A stretch of DNA of 64,000 nt, taken from assembly GCF_034347425.1 (NCBI RefSeq), contig NZ_CP133779.1, positions 2,170,001-2,234,000 on the forward strand, written 5' to 3'. Made by a program: the position numbers and the translations under genes. Source of the DNA: Undibacterium sp. CCC3.4 (GTDB lineage: Bacteria > Pseudomonadota > Gammaproteobacteria > Burkholderiales > Burkholderiaceae_D). Within the stretch, counting starts at the first letter, position 1, and each line of letters starts with the position of its first letter. The notes under the pieces are model-generated. The model saw only the letters and a program-made list of their open reading frames with translations, was not told the origin of the DNA and ran no database searches. Positions 38,576 through 47,473 of the stretch are shown piece by piece.

Positions 38576-39890
38576 GGGGAGTCCCGTCAGGTGGCAATGG
38601 CGTGCGAATCAGGCTGGCCACCGACATCGCGGCGACCTCGCTGTCGTGCAGCTTATGCATTTTATCTTTGGAGTTGAATGTCAGCGGCAGGCGCGCCAGC
38701 AGTGCGGTCGCGCCTTGCAAGGCCGATTCATTGATATCGCCAAGCAAGGGCAGCATCGAAGCACGGTAAGAGGCGATGGAAAAATTGGCCGGCAATAAAA
38801 TATCCTGCAGCGCCAATGGCTGCGCGCTCGCGGCGCTGGCTGTCAGCAAGGCCAGCCAATGATCGAGCTCATGCAAGGCATCGCTATCCTCATTGGCGAC
38901 CGAAATCGCATTTTCACCGACCGGTAAGGCACCGGCGACGGCCGACACGCGCTGGCTCAGTAATTCACTCTCAGCCACATCAACCATCTCCGAAGGCGTG
39001 ATGAACAAGGGCGTCACCGGGCTGGCCAAGGCCTCGTCGGCCAGAGATGCCAAATCCTCTTTTTGCAGCAACCAGGTTTTGATATCGGTGGTCGACAAGC
39101 CCGATTGACCGAGGTGTACACGCTGGCGCTCGATCTGATTCAAGGCGCGCGAAAACATCCCCTGCATATTGAGCAGCGCACTCTGCGCCCGACCGATCGC
39201 TTGCGCGGCCCTATGTGTAGCACTGTCGGCGCGGCTGTCATGGGTAATGGCGAGAATAATCTGCGAGCCTTTTTCTACCCAATCGCAAGCCGTATGCCAT
39301 TTTTTCTGCGCCGAGCGCAGTTGAAATTCAGAACCGGATGCAATCGCATCGGAAAATTCCTCGGTCAACTCGATCAAGCGCCCCAACAAATGGTGCAATT
39401 GTTCTACCGACACCCCACCAACCGCCTGCGCACCCGCCACTTGAGTCAGCATATAACTCATTTCCGCCGGATCGTGCTGGTCTTCCGCTTGCAGTAACGA
39501 AGCCAAGGCCGCCAAGACATTGCGTGCCGTCGGCGCGATGCGATACACCGCTTGGCTGGCATCCCAGATCAGCAAACCGGTAGAACGCAAGCGCGCCAGC
39601 GCCGTTTCCAGCGCTTCCGGTTCCAGATAGCCGAGCTTGGCATTGATATCGGCGCGGCTCAGCGAAGGCGAATCGACATCGGCGCTCAGCTCGCGCAATA
39701 CCAACAGACGCAGCAACACGCCATTGAAACCGCCATGAAACAGCGCCGTAAAGGCCTGTATCACCGGCTGGCCACGTCTCAAGGGGAATACAGCGGCAAC
39801 GTCATCGGGAGAAATCCCGCTTTTGAAATACGTCTGCAGAGCGAGGTCATCCTCAGTCTGGACGGGAGAGTCGTCACTAAAATTTTGCAT
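38568..39890 (-). CDS. mksF: MksF kleisin-like condensin subunit
   Basis: 440 residues. The N-terminal part has winged-helix features (FHGGFNGVLLRLLVLREL; LARLRSTGLLIWDASQAVYRI), the middle is helical, and the C-terminal winged helix would contact the SMC head. It is the first gene of mksF-mksE-mksB. MksF/JetA bridges the MksB heads. An IS-free 520-bp region upstream carries the likely promoter. Confidence 0.8.
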   Translation of the reverse strand: MQNFSDDSPVQTEDDLALQTYFKSGISPDDVAAVFPLRRGQPVIQAFTALFHGGFNGVLLRLLVLRELSADVDSPSLSRADINAKLGYLEPEALETALARLRSTGLLIWDASQAVYRIAPTARNVLAALASLLQAEDQHDPAEMSYMLTQVAGAQAVGGVSVEQLHHLLGRLIELTEEFSDAIASGSEFQLRSAQKKWHTACDWVEKGSQIILAITHDSRADSATHRAAQAIGRAQSALLNMQGMFSRALNQIERQRVHLGQSGLSTTDIKTWLLQKEDLASLADEALASPVTPLFITPSEMVDVAESELLSQRVSAVAGALPVGENAISVANEDSDALHELDHWLALLTASAASAQPLALQDILLPANFSIASYRASMLPLLGDINESALQGATALLARLPLTFNSKDKMHKLHDSEVAAMSVASLIRTPLPPDGTPHD

Positions 39891-40414
39891 GCGTCATTTG
39901 GTGAATACGTATTTTGTTATTTTGATAATATGGTGAATCTCCTCGCTATTATACCCGCATCAAAAACATGGATAAATATAGTGACATTTTGGTAATGTTA
40001 ATTATTTAACGGATTGACGATGAGGTTAACGAAACTAATGTCTATTACGATCATTTCCTTCCCTAGCATCTTATCGGTTAGCGAATCTGTGAAAGCAGAG
40101 AAGCCGACTAGGGACGCGCGGATTCCATCGCAGCGGAGTTGACCGTTGTCAATGAAGATGCGCTGTAAGGCGACGCAAGTGCACCTCAGTGAAGGCGGGC
40201 AAACCGCTTCGATTAAATCCACGCTCAGCGCCATAGCAATCGCCAGCTTCAGAGGCTGTCGCGAAAACCTGGCGGACTTTTTTTATCTCTGAAGCCACGC
40301 AAGCCAGGTCATTTTCGCGCTCCTTTGGCGGCAACCCAGTGTCGTTTTCAGCACTGGAAACGCGTCGACGAAACGCACCGAGGCGATGACGCCGACCGCG
40401 CACCCGCAGTAATG
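39891..40414. other. Intergenic stretch with a decayed repeat half-copy
   Basis: No convincing gene. Short open frames here lack ribosome sites and recognisable sequence. An AT-rich part next to mksF (39895-40010) probably holds its promoter. From 40252 a worn copy of the composite repeat core is visible. Confidence 0.6.
40252..40350 (+). repeat. Degenerate half-copy of the composite repeat core
   Basis: GAGGCTGTCGCGAAAACCTG at its left end corresponds to the core terminal repeat with one inserted G, followed by diverged arms including TTTGGCGGCAACCCAGTGTC that match the GTCATTCCCGC/GGGAACCCAGC arm of copies A-C. Flanks and the second terminal repeat are missing. Confidence 0.75.
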
Positions 40415-42148
40415 CTAAAACTCATGCCACTCCCCTGAATCTGCCGCCAGTAAAGGCGTATTCGTGGCGTTACGGCGCGGTTTGCTGCTTAGTGTAGATG
40501 CAACTGCTGCTTTGACCGCACTTGCGCGTCGTACCGTGGTCACTTTTGCTGGCGCAGCCGGGCGTTTATCGAGCGCTATCGCCGCCGGCAGGTCGGCGGC
40601 ATGGAGATGAAACACACTGACGACCTGGACTAAACTATTCGCTTGATCTTGCAAGGATTGCGCCGCAGCGGCGGCTTCTTCTACTAAGGCAGCATTTTGT
40701 TGGGTGGCATTATCCATGGCGATGATGGCTTGATTAATTTGGTCTATACCCGAGGTTTGTTCTTGGGTTGCCGCGGTAATCTCGACCATGATATCGGTGA
40801 CATGGCGAACACTGTCGACGATCTGGTTCATGGTCGTGCCAGCTTGGTCGACCAGTCTGGTACCAACTTCCACTTTTTCTACCGAATCGGCGATCAGGGT
40901 TTTGATTTCCTTGGCGGCGCTGGCTGAGCGTTGTGCCAGATTGCGCACTTCGCTGGCGACGACGGCAAAGCCACGCCCTTGTTCACCGGCACGCGCCGCT
41001 TCCACCGCCGCATTCAAGGCCAAAATATTGGTTTGAAACGCAATGCCATCGATGACGCCGATGATGTCTGAGATTTTTTTCGATGAGGCATTGATCGAAC
41101 TCATGGTGTCGACCACTTGCGTCACCACTACGCCGCCTTTGATTGCGACTTCGGAAGCCGACATGGCCAGCACATTCGCTTGGCGCGCATTGTCGGCATT
41201 CTGCTTCACGGTACCGGTTAATTCATCCATCGACGAAGCGGTTTGCTCCAAGGCACTCGCTTGCGCCTCGGTACGTGAAGATAGTTCGAGGTTGCCGGAA
41301 GCGATTTGCCCCGATGCAGCGGCGATGGTATCGGTGCCAAGCCGAACTTCACCGACTACCGTTACCAGCGCGGTATTCATGTCTCGGAGTGCCGCCAGCA
41401 GTTCGCCGGTTTCATTCGAGGTCGAAGCGACCATGACCTGCACCGTCAAGTCGCCTTGCGCCACTTTCTTGGCAAGCTCCACTGCCTCGCGTATTGGTGT
41501 GACGATGTTACGTGCCAACCAGAAGGCGATTAACATCGCCAGCGCTGCGGTAGTGATGCCACCGCCAATCAAAGTCCATTGTGTTTGCGCTTGCAGCGTT
41601 GCCGCGCTCGCTTCGCGTTGCGTCAGTAAAGTCTGTTCGGCGGCAGCGATGGAACTGATGAGCCCACGCATCGCATCCATGCCTTGCTTGCCCTTGCCAA
41701 GTTGCTCATCGGCTACCACGCCCTCCATTTGGCTATCGCTACTATCGGTGCGCAACTGGATGGCTGGGTCAATGGCGCTACTGATCCATGATTGTTGGTT
41801 TTGATCGAGTTGTTGCAAGCGCAATTGTTGCTCGGCATTATCGGCCGTCAGCGCTTTGGCTTTATCCAGATGTTGGCGTAAGCTAAGCTTGCCTTGCTTG
41901 TAGGGTTCCAGCGAGGCAGGCTTGCCGCTCAGAGAAAAACCGCGTTGCCCGGTTTCGATATTGATCAAGCTTTCCAGTATAGAGCTTACCTCGTCCAGCA
42001 CCTGATAAGTATGGATGTTGCGCTGGTTGGCCTCGTTGGTCTTGGCTAAATTGGTGCAAGCGATAATAACAAGCACGATTAACAGGGCGATCACTGCGCC
42101 AAAGCCAAAATACAAGCGTGGGGCAATTTTGAGGTGGGAGAATTTCAT
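40415..42148 (-). CDS. Methyl-accepting chemotaxis protein with CHASE3-like sensor
   Basis: 577 residues from the ATG at 42148, giving the usual MKFSHLKIAPRLYFGFG start; an ATG at 42163 and longer forms are possible. TM1 is followed by a periplasmic CHASE3-type helical domain with NIETGQRGFSLSG, then TM2, HAMP, and a signalling domain with the conserved tip ([20 protein letters not shown]). The C-terminus SGEWHEF again has the WxxF CheR-tether form. It is a paralogue of the chemoreceptor at 22 kb. Ligand unknown. Confidence 0.93.
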   Translation of the reverse strand: MKFSHLKIAPRLYFGFGAVIALLIVLVIIACTNLAKTNEANQRNIHTYQVLDEVSSILESLINIETGQRGFSLSGKPASLEPYKQGKLSLRQHLDKAKALTADNAEQQLRLQQLDQNQQSWISSAIDPAIQLRTDSSDSQMEGVVADEQLGKGKQGMDAMRGLISSIAAAEQTLLTQREASAATLQAQTQWTLIGGGITTAALAMLIAFWLARNIVTPIREAVELAKKVAQGDLTVQVMVASTSNETGELLAALRDMNTALVTVVGEVRLGTDTIAAASGQIASGNLELSSRTEAQASALEQTASSMDELTGTVKQNADNARQANVLAMSASEVAIKGGVVVTQVVDTMSSINASSKKISDIIGVIDGIAFQTNILALNAAVEAARAGEQGRGFAVVASEVRNLAQRSASAAKEIKTLIADSVEKVEVGTRLVDQAGTTMNQIVDSVRHVTDIMVEITAATQEQTSGIDQINQAIIAMDNATQQNAALVEEAAAAAQSLQDQANSLVQVVSVFHLHAADLPAAIALDKRPAAPAKVTTVRRASAVKAAVASTLSSKPRRNATNTPLLAADSGEWHEF

Positions 42149-42607
42149 AGTAGTGTGGCTCATCTGATTTGACACGGTAAGTCGGTATCCTCGCGCTGCA
42201 AGGAGGATAGAGGCGATGGTGTAATTGGCAATCAGGAGTGTAAAGCTAAGCAATAATCACTTGTGCTTGGGCCGCCGCTTGCCAGTGGCAATATTGCCAT
42301 AGGACAATATACAGCAGTTATGCGTGCTGACCGGTATGCCGCTAAGTATCGCTGGAAACAGAGGCTGACTTTAACGATAAGTCACAAATCTGTGCTTAAT
42401 ATGTCGACAGCTTGCCGCTGGCAATTAAGCACACCCTTGGCAGCCGGTGACGCCTGCAGCTTGAGTACGGCCAGGAGCTGCGGCGCATAGCGGCGCATCA
42501 GAATAGGGTATAGCTCAATCTGGCAGTCCCGATACGCCAAGCAGACCTTGCCTTGCTTACTGCGAGTCAGTGAGATACAATGTAACTCACACTGAAAGGA
42601 GGCCGCT

Positions 42608-42886
42608 ATGGCTACCACCACAATGGTTCACGTCCGCGTGGACGAAAAAATTAAGGCGCAAGCCACCGAAACCTTGGCCGCGATGGGCCTGTCTGTTTCC
42701 GATGCAGTGCGCGTGTTTTTGATGCGCGTCGTCGCCGACAAGCAAATGCCGTTTGCGCTTAAGGTGCCGAACGTTGAAACTCGCGCCGCGATGGTCGAGG
42801 CTGACGAGATTGCACGCACGCATCGCGCCCGTTTTGACTCTGCTACTGAACTGTTTGATGACCTCGAAAAGAACAGCCGCAAGTAA
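42608..42886 (+). CDS. dinJ: RelB/DinJ-family antitoxin
   Basis: 92 residues with a ribbon-helix-helix N-terminus (MVHVRVDEKIKAQATETLAA, then MGLSVSDAVRVFLMRV), typical of DinJ/RelB proteins, and an acidic flexible toxin-binding tail. A very strong SD (AAAGGAGG) precedes it. It overlaps the toxin gene by 29 bp, so expression is coupled. The dimer would repress its own promoter; no clear operator palindrome was noted upstream. Confidence 0.92.
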   Translation: MATTTMVHVRVDEKIKAQATETLAAMGLSVSDAVRVFLMRVVADKQMPFALKVPNVETRAAMVEADEIARTHRARFDSATELFDDLEKNSRK

Positions 42887-43187
42887 GCGCGCTCCGCTAC
42901 CTCGTGCTGCGGACTATGCGAAGTCCTTTCTGAAAGACTGGGAACGGTTGTCGCGGGCTGGTTGCTATGACATGAACCGACTCAAGGAAGCGATGCTGCT
43001 GCTGATCGCCAACGATGGCCCCCTCGGGCCGGAATGGCTCGATCACCCTTTGGGTGGTGACTGGGAAGGACATCGGGAGTGCCATATCGGCGGCGATTTT
43101 TTGCTGGCCTACAAGCTAGATGACGGCGGGAAGCATTGCTTGATTGTGTTCGTGCGCACCGGCACGCATGCCGATTTGTTCGGTTAA
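42858..43187 (+). CDS. yafQ: YafQ-family mRNA interferase toxin
   Basis: 109 residues from the ATG at 42858, inside the antitoxin gene. The core LDHPLGGDWEGHRECHIGGD and the C-terminal VFVRTGTHADLFG match YafQ, including the catalytic histidines. It would cleave mRNA at the ribosomal A site when freed from DinJ. Both genes are full length, so the module should be functional. Confidence 0.9.
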   Translation: MTSKRTAASKRAPLPRAADYAKSFLKDWERLSRAGCYDMNRLKEAMLLLIANDGPLGPEWLDHPLGGDWEGHRECHIGGDFLLAYKLDDGGKHCLIVFVRTGTHADLFG

Positions 43188-43403
43188 CGAGAGGCGCGTG
43201 ACGTACCCTATTAAGGAGACCATGGAAACTCATGGTGAAATGGAACAACAAGAATGTCCACAAAAAATAATAGCTCAGTCCTAAAACGATGAAGATCGTG
43301 AAGGCACTGCCGCGACTGGACATTCAATCATTTAATTTGCAATTTTCTCATTTGAGATGAAATATTTAGCCTAGCGATAATACTAAAAAAATTAAAGGGA
43401 ATT

Positions 43404-43838
43404 ATGATTTACGTAATACTAGTACTAATAGTATTAGGGCTCGTAGCTTGGGCTTTAAATCGTAACGTGCAACGTTTGAATAAAAACTGTCTTTTTAATT
43501 TTACAACTTGGCTTGACATATATAAACATGCCGATGGTGCGGAAAAAAAAGGGATGGCTACGGCCCTTATCCTTCAGACCCTGAATTTATCGACTGCACT
43601 AGGTGCAATCAGCAATAGTGAAAATTTAGAACTATCCGACCACCTAAAAAATGCAGACCGCGTTCAGGTATTAGAAGAATGGCTAGAGCTAGGATTACCA
43701 ATTGTTATAGAGGTAATTGGTAAAGAACACGTCGCAACCAGCCAAGCCAGACAGATTGGCATGTACATTTTGGTTTGTTTGAAAGGCGTAAACCCAACCG
43801 GCGACCTAAAGCACTTCCTCGCACGGAATCTCGTATAA
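43404..43838 (+). CDS. Orphan membrane-anchored hypothetical protein, AT-rich
   Basis: 144 residues: one N-terminal membrane helix (MIYVILVLIVLGLVAWAL) followed by a helical cytosolic domain of about 120 residues. AAGGGAATT precedes the ATG. Base composition is visibly more AT-rich than the neighbours, suggesting acquisition. It stands between a toxin-antitoxin pair and an IS66 remnant. I recognise no family. Confidence 0.6.
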   Translation: MIYVILVLIVLGLVAWALNRNVQRLNKNCLFNFTTWLDIYKHADGAEKKGMATALILQTLNLSTALGAISNSENLELSDHLKNADRVQVLEEWLELGLPIVIEVIGKEHVATSQARQIGMYILVCLKGVNPTGDLKHFLARNLV

Positions 43839-43927
43839 GTGCTCCTGCTGAAGCAAATTCAGTAGTCTCAACATCACTTCCTATGGGAGTGCTTGGAGTT
43901 CTGTGAAATCAGTTTCATAAGCTTACT

Positions 43928-43970
43928 TAGGTGTAGCGACCTGACAGGTCGCTACACCTAGCGTGCTATT
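43928..43970 (+). terminator. Long hairpin followed by a T-run
   Basis: Perfect 16-bp arms from TAGGTGTAGCGACCTG (43928-43943) with a 1-nt centre, ending at 43960 and followed by GCGTGCTATTTTTT. It could terminate the orphan gene at 43404-43838; a mobile-element end is an alternative, as it adjoins an IS66 fragment. Confidence 0.55.
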
Positions 43971-43983
43971 TTTTCCGAATTCT

Positions 43984-44187
43984 GTGGACACCCGTGATAG
44001 CGCAGTCGGCGCGCACGCCAGTGCGCTTATTTACTCCTTGATAGAAACGGCCAAAGCGTGCGGACTGGAACCGTACACATGGTTGCGACGAGTCATACGC
44101 AGCTTGCCGCTGACGAAGACGGTAGATGAGGCGCTGTTGCCGTGGAATTTGCATAAGCACGATTTAGCCAGTGAAACCGTTGCTTGA
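43984..44187 (+). pseudogene. IS66-family transposase, C-terminal remnant
   Basis: The frame encodes GAHASALIYSLIETAKACG, LEPYTWLRRVIRSLP and EALLPWNLHKH, the well-known C-terminal end of IS66 TnpC transposases. Everything upstream (the catalytic core) is missing, so this is a decayed fragment of an old insertion. Confidence 0.85.
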
Positions 44188-44244
44188 ATAGGTTGTTGAT
44201 GGTGGAGCGCTTACCTTATTCAGATCCGATCAGCGCCCGCCCGC

Positions 44245-44601
44245 TTATTTAAAGACGGTCTGACGCAAATGCTTGCTGAGATAGCGGTACTGCAGCAACT
44301 GTCTATGCGCAGATTCCCGTCGCTCTGGTGGTGCCTGCAGTAAATCATGGGTGATCTCACGCGGGACGCAGTAATAACGCCGCCGGTTATTGTGCATGGA
44401 CAGAATGCGCCAGCCCTGTGCGGCCAGCCATTCCCATTGTTCATGGTCGATCGCCGTAAACAACTGCATTTGCAAGCGTTCGCGTATCAGCGTGCTGCCG
44501 AAGGCCGGTTTTTCCTGGATCGGCAACAAGGCACGCTTGCGCCGAATCCGCAACAAGGTGCGCAGACCATTTGTAATGGCAACATAAAGCGTAGTTTGCA
44601 T
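44245..44601 (-). CDS. Hypothetical protein of unknown function
   Basis: 118 residues (an ATG 2 codons further upstream is equally possible), basic, with no membrane helix or signal peptide. Segments such as DHEQWEWLAAQGWRILSMHN and RRYYCVPREIT suggest a small folded domain. It lies between an IS66 remnant and repeat copy B, so it may belong to the accessory cargo. No family recognised. Confidence 0.5.
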   Translation of the reverse strand: MQTTLYVAITNGLRTLLRIRRKRALLPIQEKPAFGSTLIRERLQMQLFTAIDHEQWEWLAAQGWRILSMHNNRRRYYCVPREITHDLLQAPPERRESAHRQLLQYRYLSKHLRQTVFK

Positions 44602-44696
44602 GATCATTCTTGCCGTGTAAAAAACCTGTCTTGATTGTAGACGGGAATGATCAAATGGCCAGTTTTATTATTGTAATAATTGTAACTACAACGCAA

Positions 44697-45072
44697 GCTA
44701 CAACTCAATGGATCGTCGCAAGCGACGATGGAAAAGACTCTGGAAGGGGTTTGCATCCCCTCCCATCGCGTCGCTCCTTCGTCGCTCACCGGCCAAAAGA
44801 GGCTGTCGCAAAAGGGTATTGAGTCGGTATCATTACCCCGACTGGTGGCCGCGTCGTTCCTGCGTGCTTTTGGCAGGAATCCAGCGACGTTCGTGGTTAA
44901 CTGAAAATGCCAAAAATTGTGGCATTTTCAGTGTAAAAAACGACACCAGGTTCCCGCCAAAAGCACGCGGGAATGACGAGGTATACGGTGTTTCAGGTGT
45001 AAAAAAGCGTCCATCAGGCTTTTGCGACAGCCTCTGAAGGCCGGGGTTTCAAACCCTAGTCAGATTTTTGAT
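44697..45072 (+). repeat. Composite repeat copy B, uninterrupted
   Basis: Left flank from CAACTCAATGG with palindrome ATCGTCGCAAGCGACGAT, then GGGG/CCCC hairpin DNA, core 44799-45034 bounded by 16-bp inverted repeats, then right flank TGAAGGCCGGGGTTTCAAAC to about 45072. The core orientation relative to the flanks is opposite to that in copies A and C. It is the only copy without an IS and serves as the reference. Confidence 0.92.
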
Positions 45073-45110
45073 GATGGTGAGCCAGCGCTGCTTACGGTGT
45101 TGACTCTCAA

Positions 45111-45914
45111 TTACTCGCTGATCGGATCGAGCGCCAAATGACGCGCCAACTCGCCACCATCGCCATGCCAAAAATCGCGATCGGCTTGCTTTACCCGTTC
45201 AGCCGCCTGCACCATATGTTCCGTTGCCGCAGCGCGCGCCAGTTCAGGATTTCCCTGGGCAATCGCACTGACGATTTTTTCATGCTCTTGCAGCACTTGA
45301 GCAGAAAAATCGGTACGCCGTGCCTCGTTGGCACGCGTTACCTTGACCGCCAACCTGGTCGGCTCAGCAAACATTTTCACAAACTTCACCCAATACGGGT
45401 TGCCGGTTGCTTCGGCGATGTTCAAGTGAAAGCGCACGTCTTCCTCCACGCCGTTGACCCCGGCAGCAACGGCTTCTTCGATGCGCCGCAAAGCGTGTTC
45501 GATTTCTGCCAGTTGCCCGGGAGTGCGGCGCACCGCCGCCAGTGCCGCCGTTTCTGCCTCCAAACCGCGCCGCACTTCGATCAGATTGAGTAAGGATTGT
45601 ACCGATTGCTCGGTCAATTCCGCTTCCTTGGCGCTGCGCAGCGTTTCTGTTTGACAAAGAAAGGTACCGCTACCCTTGCGGGTACTGAGGATGCCGCCGC
45701 TCTTGAGCAGCGCGATCGCTTCGCGTATCACCGTGCGGCTGACGCCAAAGTGCAAGGCCATGGCTTGCTCGGAAGGCAGTCTGGTGCCTGGTACCAAGTG
45801 ATCGTCGTGTATTTTTTGTAGCAATTTATCGGCTACGCGCGCGCCCAGCGTACCGGCCGCGAAGCCGCCGTGCGCGTCGCTGGGAAAGGGGAGGGAGAAA
45901 ATCGTTTGGTCCAT
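45111..45914 (-). CDS. GntR-family (FadR/FCD) transcriptional regulator of the sugar-acid operon
   Basis: 267 residues from the ATG at 45914. N-terminal winged helix (LPSEQAMALHFGVSRTVIREAIALLK) and C-terminal FCD ligand domain with metal-type residues (EDVRFHLNIAEATGNPYW; EHEKIVSAIAQG). It is divergent from the catabolic operon across about 190 bp, so it probably represses it and is released by a four-carbon sugar acid or its phosphate. It ends beside repeat copy B. Confidence 0.9.
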   Translation of the reverse strand: MDQTIFSLPFPSDAHGGFAAGTLGARVADKLLQKIHDDHLVPGTRLPSEQAMALHFGVSRTVIREAIALLKSGGILSTRKGSGTFLCQTETLRSAKEAELTEQSVQSLLNLIEVRRGLEAETAALAAVRRTPGQLAEIEHALRRIEEAVAAGVNGVEEDVRFHLNIAEATGNPYWVKFVKMFAEPTRLAVKVTRANEARRTDFSAQVLQEHEKIVSAIAQGNPELARAAATEHMVQAAERVKQADRDFWHGDGGELARHLALDPISE

Positions 45915-45961
45915 GGAGCTGTTCTTTCTTGCAGTCCTCCGAGTGGAGGATCGATGCATTG

Positions 45962-46031
45962 ATTATACAAACATACAGCTTGACACGCATAAAATAGACA
46001 AATATCATACAACAAAACAGATTTAATACAA
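45962..46031 (+). promoter_or_regulatory. Promoter of the sugar-acid operon with repeated ATACAA half-sites
   Basis: -35 TTGACA (45980-45985) and -10 TATCAT (46003-46008) with a 17-nt spacer. The 9-mers ATTATACAA (45962-45970) and ATCATACAA (46004-46012) flank and overlap it, 42 bp (four helical turns) apart, and a third ATACAA lies at 46026-46031. These are candidate binding sites for the divergent GntR regulator. Confidence 0.55.
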
Positions 46032-46104
46032 GTTGCCCCTCGCACGGCACGAGCAGCACCAATCAGGCGAGTTCTCACTCATCCACCACATTATGGAGAT
46101 ATTG

Positions 46105-47436
46105 ATGGCAAATTCAGGACTAAACACAACAGGGAGGGGCGGCCGCTCGGCCTCTGCGTCCACAGTCGACGCAGCAGCGGTTTATCGCAAAGTCACATGG
46201 CGCATCGTGCCATTCTTAATGCTGTGTTACATCGTCGCCTATCTTGATCGTGTCAATGTAGGCTTCGCCAAATTACAGATGTTGACTGATTTAAAATTCA
46301 GCGAAACCGTGTTCGGTCTTGGTGCCGGTGTTTTTTTCATCGGCTATTTCCTCTTCGAGGTACCGAGTAACATCATTTTGCATCGCGTCGGCGCTCGCGT
46401 CTGGATCGCGCGCATCATGATTACTTGGGCTGTCTTGTCCGGTGCCTTCATGTTCGTCACGACGCCGTTCATGTTTTACGTCATGCGCTTTCTGCTCGGC
46501 TTGGCAGAAGCGGGCTTTTTCCCCGGTATCATCTTGTATTTGACCTACTGGTACCCGGCCGAACGCCGCTCGCGCATGGTCTGCACCTTCATGACTGCCA
46601 TTCCCTTAGCTGGCGTGATCGGTGGGCCGCTGTCCGGTTGGATCATGGAATCCTTTTCCGGCGTTAATGGTTTGACTGGCTGGCAATGGATGTTCATTCT
46701 TGAAGCAATACCGGCTATTTTCCTTGGCCTGATCGTACTGCTGTATCTCGACGATGGTATTCGCTCGGCGAAATGGTTGACTGAAGCAGAAAAATGCTTG
46801 CTCGAAGAACGCATCGACCAAGATTCCAAAGACAAGGTTGCTCACCCATCTTTGCGTGCCGTATTTAGCGACGTCCGCGTGTGGCTGATGGCTTTGATCT
46901 ATTTTTGCTGCGTCATGGGGCAGTACGGTTTGACGTTCTGGATGCCGACCCTGATTAAAACTGCCGGTATCAAAGGCGTCTTCAATATCGGTCTGTTTAC
47001 CGCGATTCCGTATTCGGCCGCCGTGATCACGATGCTGGTATTAGGACGCAGTTCGGATAAAAGCCAAGAGCGCCGCTGGCATTTGATGATTCCTATGTTA
47101 CTCGGAGCGGTAGGCTTGGTTGGCAGTGCCTTGGCCGGTACCACCAATACGGAAGTTGCCATCGTTTTCCTCACCATCGCCGCTGCCGGTGTACTGTCTT
47201 CGGCACCCTTGTTCTGGAGTTTGCCAACAGCGTTTTTAAATGGTGTCGCCGCTGCGGCTGGTATCGCCGCCATCAATTCGGTCGGTAACTTGGCCGGCTT
47301 CGCCAGTCCTTACTTGATCGGTGCGATCAAAGATCTCACGCATTCGACCGATATTGGCATGTACGCCTTGGCCGGTGTGCTGGTGTTCGGTGCCTTGGTC
47401 GTGTTCAGACTGCCGGCCCGCATGGTGAATCGTTAA
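46105..47436 (+). CDS. MFS sugar-acid transporter (anion:cation symporter family)
   Basis: 443 residues from the ATG at 46105 (GGAG at 7-nt spacing); upstream in-frame codons lack a ribosome site. Twelve helices; the N-terminal signature CYIVAYLDRVNVGFAKLQM and VPSNIILHRVGARVWIAR are typical of the ACS family that imports galactonate, tartrate, phthalate or similar acids. As first gene of the ltnD-otnK-otnC-otnI-denD operon it most likely takes up threonate/erythronate. Confidence 0.9.
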   Translation: MANSGLNTTGRGGRSASASTVDAAAVYRKVTWRIVPFLMLCYIVAYLDRVNVGFAKLQMLTDLKFSETVFGLGAGVFFIGYFLFEVPSNIILHRVGARVWIARIMITWAVLSGAFMFVTTPFMFYVMRFLLGLAEAGFFPGIILYLTYWYPAERRSRMVCTFMTAIPLAGVIGGPLSGWIMESFSGVNGLTGWQWMFILEAIPAIFLGLIVLLYLDDGIRSAKWLTEAEKCLLEERIDQDSKDKVAHPSLRAVFSDVRVWLMALIYFCCVMGQYGLTFWMPTLIKTAGIKGVFNIGLFTAIPYSAAVITMLVLGRSSDKSQERRWHLMIPMLLGAVGLVGSALAGTTNTEVAIVFLTIAAAGVLSSAPLFWSLPTAFLNGVAAAAGIAAINSVGNLAGFASPYLIGAIKDLTHSTDIGMYALAGVLVFGALVVFRLPARMVNR

Positions 47437-47473
47437 TTTTGCCGCCACCGGCTTTCTCAATAGGAGTATTTAA

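Noticed and set aside
34997..39890. Full Wadjet (JetABCD) system
   Set aside because: No JetD/MksG-like nuclease gene was found on either side, so only an MksFEB condensin can be called.
39998..40403. Short minus-strand open frames upstream of the CHASE3 chemoreceptor
   Set aside because: No SD, no recognisable sequence, and the second one is built from a degenerate non-coding repeat.
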